Part shown: piece after piece, positions 1 through 8,618 of the stretch
How positions within the stretch are numbered: position 1 is the first letter of the stretch
Layout: the number at the start of each line of letters is the position of its first letter
From: an uncultured Alphaproteobacteria bacterium
GTDB taxonomy: Bacteria > Pseudomonadota > Alphaproteobacteria > RF32 > CAG-239
Assembly: GCA_944390375.1 (NCBI GenBank)
Contig: CALXPZ010000077.1
Span: forward strand, 1 to 42,579
Direction of reading: 5' to 3'
Length of the DNA: 42,579 nucleotides
Program-made: the position numbers and the translations under genes
Notes under the pieces: generated by a model
The model's input: the letters and a program-made list of their open reading frames with translations, nothing else
The model's database searches: none
What the model was told of the DNA's origin: nothing

Positions 1-2
1 AT

Positions 3-1286
3 CTGCTGAAAGCCATTTCTCCCGATATTATGCCGGAAAACGGCGATCGTCTGAACCGCGCGCTGGATTATGCCGTTGATCGTCTGCAAAATGCCGGTTA
101 TGACAAAGGCAATATCGTGGTTCTGGCCGCCGATGTCGGGCAGGATTTCAACTATGCCATTATGTCTGCCGCCGGAGCGTATGCCAAAGGTTTCCGCGTC
201 AGTGTTGTCGATGTTTCCGCTGCCGGGGCGGAAAAGTTGCAGATGATAGCCGGGAAAGGCGGCGGCATTTATGTAAATATTTTGTCAGGTCTTAACCAAA
301 TGTCCTCTTATTTGTCGCAAAACAGCGGCCAAAAGCTGAAACAAAGCGAAAACGAACGCGAAGTCTGGGAAGATGCCGGTTATTATCTGCTGTTTATCCC
401 GCTTTTGTGTGCTCTCTGCTTTTTCCGCCGGGGGATCTGGGCCGTTGTTTTCCTGCTTGCTTTCAGCAGCACGGCCGAAGCCGGATTTTTCTTAAACAAC
501 AATCAGGAAGGAATCCGGGCGTTTAACAGCCGCGACTATCAGACCGCCGCCGAAAAATTTGATGATCCCGCCTGGAAGGCGTCTTCTTATTACCGTTCCG
601 GAAATTTTGACGAGGCGGCCAAATATTTTGCCGGCAGCGAGGCCGAAAATCTGTACAATCAGGGAAATGCGCTGGCCAAAAGCGGCAAAATCGAAGAGGC
701 TATAAAAAATTATGAAAAAGTTCTTGAACTGGCGCCGGATCACGAAGATGCCGAATTTAACCTGGAATATCTAAAAAAACAGCAGCAACAGCAGCAACAG
801 CAACAACAGCAGCAGTCGGGCGGCGGGCAAAATCAGGATAACCGGCAAAACAACCAGTCTGCGGGAGCCGAAAACAATCGGCAAAACGAAAATTCTGCCG
901 GCAGCAGTCAGCAGCCGGAAGGAGGGGAACAGGCGTCGGAACAAAATCCGTCCCGTTCTTCTGCCGCCGGCGGACAAGGTGAAGAAAACGAAAACAAAGA
1001 AACCGAGCAGGCAGGCCGGCCGGAACAAAAAGGCGATGAGCAGAGCAATCGTCAGGACAACGAGCGTCAGCAGGCCGCCCAACCGACAGAACAAAAAGAA
1101 CAGACTGAGCAACAGCCGGAAACCTCCGCCGCCGGAGAGGGAACACCGGAAGAAGGCGGGCAGAAGTTCAGCGAAGCGGCACAGGCCAGAGAGCAGCAGT
1201 TCCGCGATATTCCCGAAGATCCGGGCGGGCTGCTGAGGGCTTTTATTCACAAAGAGTACATGAAAAACCGTTATAAGGACAACTGA
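3..1286 (+). CDS. VWA-TPR fusion protein (BatB/BatC type), 5' end outside window
   Basis: The reading frame is open from the window edge, so the true start lies upstream. The visible part begins inside a von Willebrand A domain (strand NIVVLAADVG). A pair of membrane segments joined by FFRRG follows at about residues 118-150, counted from the ATG at 30. A TPR repeat (LYNQGNALAKSGKIEEAI) lies near 205-240, then a run of 12 glutamines and a long Q/N/E-rich tail. VWA proteins followed by a TPR protein and BatD form the Bat (aerotolerance) cluster, in which the VWA and TPR parts are often separate BatB and BatC; here they are one chain. The exported TPR part is expected in the periplasm. The stop is 2 bases before batD, so the two are probably translationally coupled. 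The Bat role is family knowledge; no mechanism is visible. Confidence 0.85.
   Translation: MLKAISPDIMPENGDRLNRALDYAVDRLQNAGYDKGNIVVLAADVGQDFNYAIMSAAGAYAKGFRVSVVDVSAAGAEKLQMIAGKGGGIYVNILSGLNQMSSYLSQNSGQKLKQSENEREVWEDAGYYLLFIPLLCALCFFRRGIWAVVFLLAFSSTAEAGFFLNNNQEGIRAFNSRDYQTAAEKFDDPAWKASSYYRSGNFDEAAKYFAGSEAENLYNQGNALAKSGKIEEAIKNYEKVLELAPDHEDAEFNLEYLKKQQQQQQQQQQQQSGGGQNQDNRQNNQSAGAENNRQNENSAGSSQQPEGGEQASEQNPSRSSAAGGQGEENENKETEQAGRPEQKGDEQSNRQDNERQQAAQPTEQKEQTEQQPETSAAGEGTPEEGGQKFSEAAQAREQQFRDIPEDPGGLLRAFIHKEYMKNRYKDN
780..815 (+). repeat. CAG/CAA run encoding 12 glutamines
   Basis: Twelve consecutive glutamine codons, a mix of CAG and CAA, follow the TPR repeat of the VWA-TPR gene. Because the codons are mixed this is not a pure trinucleotide microsatellite. 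The run opens a low-complexity Q/N/E-rich tail. Confidence 0.9.
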
Positions 1287-1288
1287 CT

Positions 1289-3046
1289 ATGAAAAAGTGG
1301 ATTTTAGTTTTGGTTTTGGGACTAATGGCCGTTTCACCGGCATATGCGGATACTCTGACCGCCAAATTGAACCGCAACCCGGTGCCGCTCGGGGAAACAT
1401 TTGTTCTTAACCTGGAATATGACGGAGATCCCGGTAGTAATCGTCCTGATTTTTCGGCTCTGGAAAAAGATTTTACCGTCTATATGGTGTCCAATTCCTA
1501 TAAAGGAACCTACTCCGGCGGCCGCATGAAAAAAACTTATATCTGGAGTGTTTCCATGGCGGCGGACAAAATCGGCACCTATACCATTCCGGCGCTTTCC
1601 GTCGGCAGCGTCAAGAGCCGTCCGGTCGAGCTGAAAGTGGTCAACGCCGCCGATCTTCCAGCCGGCGAACGAAACCGGGGAACGGCTCCGTCCTTTGCCG
1701 TCAGCCGCACCATCAGCAACCCCGATCCTCTGGTGCAGCAGCAGGTCAATTACAGTTTCAAAATCCGGACGACGGCCGCCCTGCAGGGAACAACCCCGCA
1801 GTTTATGGTGGAAAACGGCGATGACTGGATCATCCGCGGACTTGGGGATCCCGTCATTTCGTCCAACATTAAAGACGGTGTTGAAGAAAGAGAAATCACC
1901 TTCAACTATGCCTTGTTTCCGCAAAAAAGCGGCAGCCTGGTTATTCCGGAAGTGCGTTTTAACGGTTACTACATCGATCCCAATGCCCGCGGAAACTCGT
2001 CGATGCAGCGGTTGCTGGGGGCTTTCGGCGGTTTGAACGATGCCGGGTTCGGTCTGGATATGCTCGGTTCCCGTGTGCCGGTTGCCTTAAAAGCGCCGCC
2101 CATCAGTATCGAGGTCGGCAAAATTCCGGCTGAAAACAACGGCAACTGGTGGCTGCCGGCCAAAAAAGCGGAGTTGTATTCGGATTGGCAGGAAAAGATG
2201 CCTTCTTTCAAAAGCGGAGAGGCCGTCAACCGGGAAATTTATCTGCGGGTAACCGGGGTTATAGATACTCAGCTGCCTTCAATTACATTTCCGGAGATCG
2301 ACGGTGTTAAGCAATATCCCGAAAAACCGGTTGTCAAAAGTGATGTCGACGGCGAAGATGTCGTTTCGGTGATGAAAATCAATACGGTTTACATTCCGGA
2401 AAAAAGCGGAAAATTGACCATTCCGGAAATTGTTGTCAACTGGTATGACGTAACCGCTAAAAAGATGAAAAAAGCCGTCTTGCCGGCCGTGTCCGTTAAT
2501 GTGGCGCAGGGATCAGCACCGGTTGTTCGTGAAAGCGCCGCGCCCGTGCCGGCTGTTGCCGCAGAGCCTGCAACCGGAAACGACAGTCCCGATAAAGAAC
2601 CGGCTGGTGTTTCTCTTTCTTCGCTGGCGGGATATTTGGTACTGGCTTTTATCGGCGGCATTGCCGTCAGTCTTTTGATTTCTTATCTGTTATTCCGCCG
2701 CTTATTGGCCGGACGAAAGGAAACGCCGGCGCCCGCTCCGGCGGAAACGCCGGTCAGCGTGGCCAAAGCCGTCCGCAGCAATGACCTGAAAGCCATCCGC
2801 GACAATGTTCTGGCTTGGGCGCGCAAAACTTTCCCGGATGAAGAAGTCCGCAATTTGGACGATGTCGGAAATTTGGTCGGCAGCCGGGAATTTTCCGCCA
2901 GCCTGAAAGAACTGCAAAGCGCACTTTATGCCGGAAAGGAGGAGGTGTTTAATGCGGCGGCGTTTATGGAAATTTTTTCCCAAATCGGCAAACATGTCAA
3001 ACGCAGCAAAAAGCAGGAACAACTATTGCCGAGGCTGTATAAATAA
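1289..3046 (+). CDS. batD: BatD family protein
   Basis: The 585-residue protein has a signal peptide (MKKWILVLVLGLMAVSPAYA, cleavage before DT), a long beta-rich exported region, one membrane segment at about residues 447-470 (AGYLVLAFIGGIAVSLLISY) and a cytoplasmic helical tail of about 100 residues. Length, topology and position directly after a VWA-TPR gene match the BatD (oxygen tolerance) family. The exported part has the repeated segments on basic and proline-rich turns usual for BatD. The start is only 2 bases after the upstream stop. The role of BatD is inferred from the family: Bat proteins are linked to oxidative or envelope stress, but their activity is not established. A shared bidirectional terminator follows. 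Confidence 0.88.
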   Translation: MKKWILVLVLGLMAVSPAYADTLTAKLNRNPVPLGETFVLNLEYDGDPGSNRPDFSALEKDFTVYMVSNSYKGTYSGGRMKKTYIWSVSMAADKIGTYTIPALSVGSVKSRPVELKVVNAADLPAGERNRGTAPSFAVSRTISNPDPLVQQQVNYSFKIRTTAALQGTTPQFMVENGDDWIIRGLGDPVISSNIKDGVEEREITFNYALFPQKSGSLVIPEVRFNGYYIDPNARGNSSMQRLLGAFGGLNDAGFGLDMLGSRVPVALKAPPISIEVGKIPAENNGNWWLPAKKAELYSDWQEKMPSFKSGEAVNREIYLRVTGVIDTQLPSITFPEIDGVKQYPEKPVVKSDVDGEDVVSVMKINTVYIPEKSGKLTIPEIVVNWYDVTAKKMKKAVLPAVSVNVAQGSAPVVRESAAPVPAVAAEPATGNDSPDKEPAGVSLSSLAGYLVLAFIGGIAVSLLISYLLFRRLLAGRKETPAPAPAETPVSVAKAVRSNDLKAIRDNVLAWARKTFPDEEVRNLDDVGNLVGSREFSASLKELQSALYAGKEEVFNAAAFMEIFSQIGKHVKRSKKQEQLLPRLYK

Positions 3047-3063
3047 TTTTGTTTTTCTTAAAT

Positions 3064-3098
3064 AAAAAAAATCCCCGGGGTTGCCCGGGAATTTTTTT
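3064..3098. terminator. Bidirectional intrinsic terminator between batD and the ABC exporter
   Basis: A GC-rich stem (CCCCGGG / CCCGGGA around a GTTG loop) is flanked by a run of A on the left and a run of T on the right, so it can end transcription from both converging genes. Confidence 0.85.
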
Positions 3099-4878
3099 AT
3101 TTTTTGCCGAATTGAGCCTCATAAAGTTTTTTGTACGCGCCGTCCGGTTTGTTTATCAGTTCGTCATGTGTTCCCGTTTCGATAATTTCGCCGTTGTTCA
3201 AAACTGCGATCAGATCGGCGTTTTGAATGGTGGAAAGACGATGAGCGATAACAAAAACGGTGCGATCCTGCATCAGGTTGTCAATCGCTTTCTGTACCAC
3301 GGCTTCCGAGCGGTTATCAAGGGCGGAGGTCGCCTCGTCGAGAATAACGATCGGAGCGTCTTTGATCAGTGCGCGGGCAATAGCCAACCGCTGCTTTTGT
3401 CCGCCGGACAATATGCCGCCTTTTTCACCGATGTCGCAGTCGATACCCTTTTCGTGTTTTTGTACGAAATCATCGAGATACGCCATTTCAAGTGCTTTTC
3501 TGATTTCATCGTCGGTGGCATTCGGTTTGCCGAGCAGAATATTATCTTTTATGGTGCCCGAAAATAAAAAGTTGTCCTGGAAAACGATGGCAATTTTGTC
3601 GCGCAGGGATTTCAGCGAAAAGTCCCGTACGTCGGTTCCGTCGATAGTGATGGAACCGCTTTTGACATCATAAAAACGGGGCAGCAGGTTGACAATCGTC
3701 GTTTTGCCGCCGCCGGAATTGCCGACCAGGGCGATGGTGGTGCCGGCTTTGACGTTAAGATTGATGTTTTTGAGTACGGGCACGTTTTCTTCATATTCAA
3801 AATTAACATTATTAAAACGGATGCCCTGTTTGATTTCTGACAGTTCTTTGGGATTCTCTTTGTCAACGATGTCCGATTTCATCTCCAAAATATCGGTAAT
3901 GCGTTCAATGGCCAAAAATGAAATTTGCACGTTGTTAAAGTTTTTCCCGATTCCTTTAATCGGTGTATAAAGCATAATCAAAGCGGTAATAAAGGAAACA
4001 AAATTGCCGGAAGTAATTGTTCCGTTAACGATCAGATAACTGCCGTAGCCGATAACCGAACCGACGCCGATGGAAACTACCACATGCATCAACGGCGTCA
4101 TCCAGCCGGTTCTCTGAACCATTTTCATGGTCAGCTTGAACAATTTGCACAAAATTTCGTTAAACCGGCCGTACATCTTTTCCTGCAGGTTGTAAGAGGC
4201 CACGGTTTTATTCCCGGTATGGCATTCGTTGTAATGGGTCAGGATGCAGGAAGAACGCTCAATGCTGTCTTTAATCAGCCCTTTGATACGGCGTCTGACC
4301 TGCGACAGCGGCAGCAGGGCACAAATCAGGACGACAATGGCAATAATCGACAACTGCCAGGAGTTGTAAATCAGCACCGCAATCAGCGAAAGCGACGAGA
4401 AAAAGCGGGAAACAAAGAGTTTTAAGTTGTCAAGCAGACCCAGGCAGGCAATGTCGGCATCTGCCGAAAAACGCTGAATAACGACGCCGGACGGGTTTTT
4501 ATCAAAAAACGACGGTTCAAAACGGAGCAGCTTTTTAAATAAAGCTCTTTTCATGTCGTGGTTAATGCGGCTGCCCACCCAGGTGTTGAGATAAGTGGCG
4601 GCATAGTTCAAAAAGCCCTGGACTGTTGTAAATGCGACAATCAAAATCGGGATATAAATCGGCGAAGCCGTGTTTTTGTCAACCAGGACGTTGTCCATAT
4701 AAGGTTTGAGCGCGAGAGCAATCACCGAATCAAGCGCCCCGACGGGAATGCAGATGAGTACGGACAAAAGCGCTCGTACCCAATAGGGTTTCACAAAAGG
4801 CCACACCTGTTTATAGTGTTCGATAAAGCTCAGTTTTTTGTTGGTATCGGGAGCAAGGGTTAAGTCTTTGGTTGTCAT
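3097..4878 (-). CDS. ABC exporter, fused permease-ATPase (MsbA-like)
   Basis: The 593-residue half-transporter has six predicted membrane helices in the first 320 residues and a nucleotide-binding domain with Walker A GNSGGGKTT (about 384-392), Q-loop VFQDNFLF, signature LSGGQKQRL (about 491), Walker B IVILDEATSALD (about 510) and switch histidine VIAHRLS (about 546). These are all elements of an ATP-driven type IV exporter that works as a homodimer in the inner membrane. Order and length fit the MsbA lipid A flippase group, but multidrug or peptide half-transporters look alike, so the substrate is not decided by sequence. The start lies 7 bases after the stop of the DUF1294 gene, with a purine-rich ribosome site inside that junction, which indicates one operon. 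Confidence 0.85.
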   Translation of the reverse strand: MTTKDLTLAPDTNKKLSFIEHYKQVWPFVKPYWVRALLSVLICIPVGALDSVIALALKPYMDNVLVDKNTASPIYIPILIVAFTTVQGFLNYAATYLNTWVGSRINHDMKRALFKKLLRFEPSFFDKNPSGVVIQRFSADADIACLGLLDNLKLFVSRFFSSLSLIAVLIYNSWQLSIIAIVVLICALLPLSQVRRRIKGLIKDSIERSSCILTHYNECHTGNKTVASYNLQEKMYGRFNEILCKLFKLTMKMVQRTGWMTPLMHVVVSIGVGSVIGYGSYLIVNGTITSGNFVSFITALIMLYTPIKGIGKNFNNVQISFLAIERITDILEMKSDIVDKENPKELSEIKQGIRFNNVNFEYEENVPVLKNINLNVKAGTTIALVGNSGGGKTTIVNLLPRFYDVKSGSITIDGTDVRDFSLKSLRDKIAIVFQDNFLFSGTIKDNILLGKPNATDDEIRKALEMAYLDDFVQKHEKGIDCDIGEKGGILSGGQKQRLAIARALIKDAPIVILDEATSALDNRSEAVVQKAIDNLMQDRTVFVIAHRLSTIQNADLIAVLNNGEIIETGTHDELINKPDGAYKKLYEAQFGKK

Positions 4879-4885
4879 GGGTGTC

Positions 4886-5323
4886 CTAAATGATATGTAA
4901 AAATCTCAAAATAACAAAAATCAGTCCGGCTTCAAACAGCATCATCATCCAGAAAAAAGTCTGATAGCTTTTTTTCTTGGATTTGTGATGAAAAATTTTC
5001 TGTCCGAGCAGAGCGCCTCCCCAGCCGCCCAAAAATTCGAGCGTATGGAGGTTGCTTTCAGGGATTCTCCATTCTCCATTGCGGGCGGCTTTTTTATCGA
5101 CGCCGTATGCGATAAAGGTTACCAGATTGACGGAAATCAGATGAAACACCAAAAACAACAGCAGTGTTTTGGGATGAAACGGCGTAACTGTGAAAAGATT
5201 GTTTTCAACATAGTAGGCGGATAAAATCACCAGCCCCGTATGCAGCATATAAAAATTGTTCTTCCTGAGCGGCGGAACCAGCATAAACAGCCCGAGCAGG
5301 ATGATTGTCGCAGTCAAAACCAT
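4886..5323 (-). CDS. DUF1294 family small membrane protein
   Basis: The 145-residue protein has about four hydrophobic segments. The middle carries the family signature: YGVDKKAARNGEWRIPE, then LHTLEFLGGWGGALLGQ and a basic KSKKKSY stretch before the last helix. DUF1294 proteins are small inner-membrane proteins of unknown function, sometimes fused to a cold-shock domain, which is absent here. The gene is first in a two-gene minus-strand unit with the ABC exporter, which starts 7 bases after its stop. This suggests co-expression but not a known functional link. The downstream exporter keeps its own ribosome site, so coupling is likely but not essential. Confidence 0.88.
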   Translation of the reverse strand: MVLTATIILLGLFMLVPPLRKNNFYMLHTGLVILSAYYVENNLFTVTPFHPKTLLLFLVFHLISVNLVTFIAYGVDKKAARNGEWRIPESNLHTLEFLGGWGGALLGQKIFHHKSKKKSYQTFFWMMMLFEAGLIFVILRFLHII

Positions 5324-5426
5324 TTTGAAACATTAAAGTTAAAATTAAAATCTGCCCCGAATATAAAGCATAAAAAAAATAATTGCAATAAAACTGTCAA
5401 TAATCCAGAAGCCGGTAAAAATTTGA

Positions 5427-5455
5427 TTGAGAAAATAATAAAAGTTGCTTATACT
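5427..5455 (+). promoter_or_regulatory. Sigma-70 promoter for the lipoprotein gene at 5495
   Basis: TTGAGA (5427-5432), 17-base spacer, TATACT (5450-5455). Transcription would start near 5462, giving a short leader with the AAGGAAGG ribosome site before the ATG at 5495. Confidence 0.7.
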
Positions 5456-5494
5456 TTGGCTTAAACTGGTTTTTACAAAGGAAGGCTGAAACTT

Positions 5495-6031
5495 ATGAAT
5501 AAGATGTTTGTTGTTCTGGCGGTTGCCGCTTTGGCGGGGTGTGCCGCACCTTGGCAAAATGAATCCAAAGAAGAAAGCAAGCGCCCTCCGCGCCTGGTTA
5601 CCGAAACGCCCTACGGGCTGAGCAATCTGTATGAGGAAACTTCCGCGCCTCAGCTGTATTCTGTTATAGCCGCGCGGGTAACCAACAAAATGCTGGATCA
5701 GACAACCGAAATTTACGAAAAGGCCTTTCCGCCCAAGCTGTATATAATGCAGATCAAAAAAGCCGGTGTTGAGCACATCCCCGACGGTTTTTACTATTCC
5801 CGGCAGGTAACCAGGGACATCATCAAGGGCTCCAAAACATTTACCTTGGTTAATACCCAGGACGAGGCCGATTATCATTTGGATATCGTCGTCAGCCGTT
5901 TAGATGTCAAAAACATACCGGGTAACATCTTGCAATACAAAATGACGCTTTTTGATAAAGGCGGCAATGAAGTAGGCAGCTGGATGGAGAGTATCCGGCA
6001 GGTCCAAAATGATGATAGAAGTTGGTGGTAA
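5495..6031 (+). CDS. Outer-membrane lipoprotein, possibly LpoB/FlgO-like
   Basis: The 178-residue protein starts with a lipoprotein signal and lipobox LAGC (Cys16 would be lipidated), followed by a charged, proline-containing linker. The remainder alternates beta strands and helices and ends with a segment of the type YKMTLFDKGGNEVGSW, which resembles the last strands of LpoB/FlgO-type lipoproteins. The resemblance is only by pattern, so the family is tentative. The ribosome site AAGGAAGG is well placed and a promoter sits just upstream. The 3' end overlaps the next gene by up to 23 bases, pointing to a coupled pair that acts in the periplasm or outer membrane. Confidence 0.75.
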   Translation: MNKMFVVLAVAALAGCAAPWQNESKEESKRPPRLVTETPYGLSNLYEETSAPQLYSVIAARVTNKMLDQTTEIYEKAFPPKLYIMQIKKAGVEHIPDGFYYSRQVTRDIIKGSKTFTLVNTQDEADYHLDIVVSRLDVKNIPGNILQYKMTLFDKGGNEVGSWMESIRQVQNDDRSWW

Positions 6032-7238
6032 GTTGAAAGCCGGTTTATTGTTAACATCTGTGGCCGTGTTCGGCGTTATGGCGTTTTCGGCGCAAACGGC
6101 GGATATGGTCAAAATCAAAGGCGAAGCTTGCGAAAAATTCGTTCCCGGGCAGTCTAAGTCAAGCATTAGGGTGCGGGTTACGGACAAGGCCAGCTACAAG
6201 GCCGTCAGCCAGGTGGAAAAATTGGCCGAAATTCGTTCCGATATGCTTGAGCATGATTTTAACGTGATTGTGTATAATCTCGTTGACAATTATGTGCGCG
6301 ATCTCATGGTGCGCACCACGAGTCAGAACGATCAGGAACTGTGCGTTAAAGTTACCGGTGCAATTCCCGCCGCCGATATAGAATCCGTCATTGCCAACTA
6401 TTCTCCCAACACGCCGGCGCCGGAATATGATATTAAAGAGGCCGCCGGCATAGAGGAGGAAGTGTTGGCCGAGGCGCAGCCGAAAACGCCGCTTGAGCCT
6501 GATGCCGAAGTGCTCTACAACGGTCCCGAAGAGGAAAAAGCCGCCGCCGAAGACAAGGCTGAAGCAGAAGAAGCAAAAGAAGAAACGCCGGAAACATCCG
6601 GTTCCGAAGAAGAGCCGACGGCCGCCGTCGTTTATAATGGCGCCGATTCCGACGAGGCCGTGCCGGAAATCGTCTATGAAGACGATGCCCTGACGGAAGA
6701 TGGCGTTGATGATGAAGAAACGGACAGCGAAAAAATACTGGCCGAATTGCCGGCCGACAGCGAAGACATCATTGCAGAGGCAATGACAGGGCTTCCGTCG
6801 GAACAGGATCAACAGCCCACCGCCGCTCCGGTAGAGGAAAAGGCCTATGTTTACGTCGGTCCGGTAGAGTTTAACAACAATACCCATTCGACCAAACCTT
6901 CCCAGGTGTTGAAAGATATGTTTGCCGACACGCCGGGGTATCAGTTGGTGGACAATCCGGGAGCGGCGGCGTATGCGTTGTTCCCCAAGGTTTTGAAAGC
7001 CAAGGTCGATTCTCTTAATTCCCAGACCAAGCGTATTCAAATGGTAGTTTCGCTGCAATTACAGGTGCGGGATTCGTCGATTTCTTTTTCCGAACATCAG
7101 AATCGTTTTGTCCTTTTTGAAAGCGGCAAAAACGAACAGGAAATTGCCCAAAAGCTGTTGCACAAATTGTTACGCAAAGCAGGTCGCGCTCTGTTTTCAA
7201 GGATAGAGCAGGCGGAAGAAAAACGCAAAAACGGATAA
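6009..7238 (+). CDS. Exported protein with acidic linker, partner of the upstream lipoprotein
   Basis: The protein (409 residues from the ATG at 6009) has a hydrophobic signal segment (AGLLLTSVAVFGVMAFSA). An N-terminal alpha/beta domain (about 35-130) contains two cysteines. A very acidic Glu/Ala/Pro-rich linker spans about 130-275, and a C-terminal domain starts at YVYVGPVEFNNNTHS. That last domain resembles the start of small LpoB-like folds, echoing the upstream lipoprotein; this is a pattern-level impression. The start could instead be the TTG at 6033, one base after the upstream stop, which would give a more typical signal peptide. The ATG at 6009 has a GGCAGG ribosome site 6 bases away. 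Function unknown. An intrinsic terminator follows. Confidence 0.75.
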   Translation: MMIEVGGKLKAGLLLTSVAVFGVMAFSAQTADMVKIKGEACEKFVPGQSKSSIRVRVTDKASYKAVSQVEKLAEIRSDMLEHDFNVIVYNLVDNYVRDLMVRTTSQNDQELCVKVTGAIPAADIESVIANYSPNTPAPEYDIKEAAGIEEEVLAEAQPKTPLEPDAEVLYNGPEEEKAAAEDKAEAEEAKEETPETSGSEEEPTAAVVYNGADSDEAVPEIVYEDDALTEDGVDDEETDSEKILAELPADSEDIIAEAMTGLPSEQDQQPTAAPVEEKAYVYVGPVEFNNNTHSTKPSQVLKDMFADTPGYQLVDNPGAAAYALFPKVLKAKVDSLNSQTKRIQMVVSLQLQVRDSSISFSEHQNRFVLFESGKNEQEIAQKLLHKLLRKAGRALFSRIEQAEEKRKNG

Positions 7239-7239
7239 A

Positions 7240-7270
7240 AAAACAGCCCTGTGAACGGGGCTGTTTTTTT
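7240..7270. terminator. Intrinsic terminator after the 6009 gene
   Basis: AACAGCCC and GGGGCTGTT flank a 7-base loop, followed by a T run and preceded by an A run. It lies between two converging genes and can serve both. Confidence 0.85.
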
Positions 7271-7283
7271 GTTGAAAGTAAAG

Positions 7284-8051
7284 CTAAAATTTCGGATGAT
7301 CTTTGATGTTGCGCAGTGAAAAGCTGAGATTGTTGATTCTTTTGGCGCCCGAAGTCATAAAATATCCTTTAATTTTGTTTTCAAGCAGGGCGTGATAGCG
7401 TGGCAGCTCCGAATTGTAGTTGCTGAAATAAAGGATGATTTCCAGATCCGTAAACCCCCGATCCGTGTAAATGTTATAATCGTAAGCGCACATTTCGCCG
7501 CCGAAAGTTTCAATCACTATTTTCTGAATATTTTTGAAATGCTCTTCATAATTGTTGATCCGGTAGGTTTCGGCAAACTGGCTGAGCGAGCGGAACAGCG
7601 GGTTGTTATGGTTGATTTCGACGATTTTTCTCAAAAGCGGGATGCTGCCGGTGATGATTGCAAATTTCAGCATTTCCAACGGAAAGATATCGATGTCCTC
7701 ATTGATGTTTTCAAATTTTGGTTTGATCAGCAGCATGGCCATTTCGAGCAAACCGAGATTGATCAGATCGTCCAGATACATTTTTTCAAAAGTCAGTTGG
7801 ATGTCGCCGCCGAGTTCCCATATCCGGGAGGCAATGGCTCGTGCTCTCTGCTCGCGGGAGTTGAGTATTTCAAGATGAGCCTGCAAAATCAGTAGTTCGA
7901 CGTTGTTTCTGTATTGCATCAGCGTTTTGTCAACGATGGCGCCTGTTTTCAGAATTTCGGTGATGTTATTGCAACTGAGTTCTTTAACCTGCAGGTAAAG
8001 GTTTTGAATCTGCTGGTTGACAGCGCTTTGAGCGGAATAATCGGCGGCCAT
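7284..8051 (-). CDS. Hypothetical helical protein, 255 residues
   Basis: I do not recognise this protein. It has no signal peptide or membrane segment and looks mostly helical, with leucine-rich amphipathic stretches (for example NLGLLEMAMLLIKPKF and EMLKFAIITGSIPLLRKIVE) that resemble helical repeat scaffolds without a clear TPR consensus. The C-terminal 80 residues are richer in aromatic residues and may form an alpha/beta unit. The gene stands alone. A GGGG ribosome site precedes the ATG, and a TATAAT box on the minus strand at 8087-8092, with a weak TTTTCA at 8110-8115 (17-base spacing), gives a plausible promoter. The terminator at 7240-7270 ends it. Confidence 0.75.
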   Translation of the reverse strand: MAADYSAQSAVNQQIQNLYLQVKELSCNNITEILKTGAIVDKTLMQYRNNVELLILQAHLEILNSREQRARAIASRIWELGGDIQLTFEKMYLDDLINLGLLEMAMLLIKPKFENINEDIDIFPLEMLKFAIITGSIPLLRKIVEINHNNPLFRSLSQFAETYRINNYEEHFKNIQKIVIETFGGEMCAYDYNIYTDRGFTDLEIILYFSNYNSELPRYHALLENKIKGYFMTSGAKRINNLSFSLRNIKDHPKF

Positions 8052-8086
8052 ATTTTTATCCCCGTAAAAAATAAAACAGATATAAC

Positions 8087-8115
8087 ATTATAACCTGAAA
8101 TTTACCGATTGAAAA
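8087..8115 (-). promoter_or_regulatory. Probable promoter of the 255-residue gene
   Basis: On the minus strand, TTTTCA (8110-8115), 17-base spacer, TATAAT (8087-8092). The -10 is perfect and the -35 matches 4 of 6 positions. Confidence 0.5.
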
Positions 8116-8169
8116 CAGGAAAAAAACAAATTTTTGGAGGTTTCTGTTCAATCCCTTGTTTCCGGGCGG

Positions 8170-8197
8170 TTGACATCGAATGCAAAAATTCTATACT
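8170..8197 (+). promoter_or_regulatory. Strong sigma-70 promoter for the 98-residue gene
   Basis: TTGACA (8170-8175), 16-base spacer, TATACT (8192-8197). Transcription would begin near 8204, which rules out an in-frame TTG start at 8109 and places the ATG at 8226 about 20 bases into the message. Confidence 0.8.
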
Positions 8198-8225
8198 TAA
8201 AAAAGTTAAATATAATTATAAAATT

Positions 8226-8522
8226 ATGACGATAAGAGAAATTTTAGATGAACTGGCCGAGTTTTCGCCGGAATTATTTGACGGCTGCTATGATGATGAA
8301 GTATGTTGGCTGGCCGACGAATGGTTGCCCTGTTTGGACGATGAGGCAGTTTTTGTTTGCAGTCGTTTTCCGCTGAATATGCCCGCGTTTCAGAATGCCG
8401 GTACCCTGATTATCAGCGAAGACCTGTTGCCGCTCGTTCCCCCTTTTACCCGCAATGTGATTATTGTCAGGATTGAACATCTGGAAAATGCGGAAAGAAT
8501 GCTGGCAAAACGGCTGGGATGA
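8226..8522 (+). CDS. Hypothetical acidic protein, 98 residues
   Basis: The protein begins MTIREILDELAEFSPELF and is rich in Asp, Glu, Cys and Trp in its first half (CYDDEVCWLADEWLPCLDDEA). A short alpha/beta half with a Pro-Pro turn follows. There is no signal peptide or membrane helix. I cannot assign a family. The start was chosen because a near-consensus promoter ends just upstream. The ribosome site is weak, with only A-rich sequence before the ATG. The gene is a single transcription unit closed by a strong hairpin terminator. Confidence 0.7.
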   Translation: MTIREILDELAEFSPELFDGCYDDEVCWLADEWLPCLDDEAVFVCSRFPLNMPAFQNAGTLIISEDLLPLVPPFTRNVIIVRIEHLENAERMLAKRLG

Positions 8523-8534
8523 AAAAAATCTTTT

Positions 8535-8576
8535 AAAAAAGTGTCAGACAAAAAATGTTTGGCACTTTTTTATTTA
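8535..8576 (+). terminator. Intrinsic terminator after the 98-residue gene
   Basis: AAAAAAGTGTCAGAC pairs, with G-U pairs, to GTTTGGCACTTTTTT around an A-rich loop, and ends in a T-rich tract. Confidence 0.8.
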
Positions 8577-8618
8577 TGGTCTAAATCTTGATAAAAAGGC
8601 AACGCCGGAGAACTGCTT

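Noticed and set aside
6159-7058. A 299-codon open frame on the minus strand opposite the exported protein
   Set aside because: It is the mirror of an acidic Glu/Ala-rich coding stretch, is full of Arg/Phe/Gly runs and has no ribosome site.
8109-8225. Longer form of the 98-residue protein starting at a TTG
   Set aside because: The TTG lies upstream of a near-consensus promoter (8170-8197) and would not be in the transcript.
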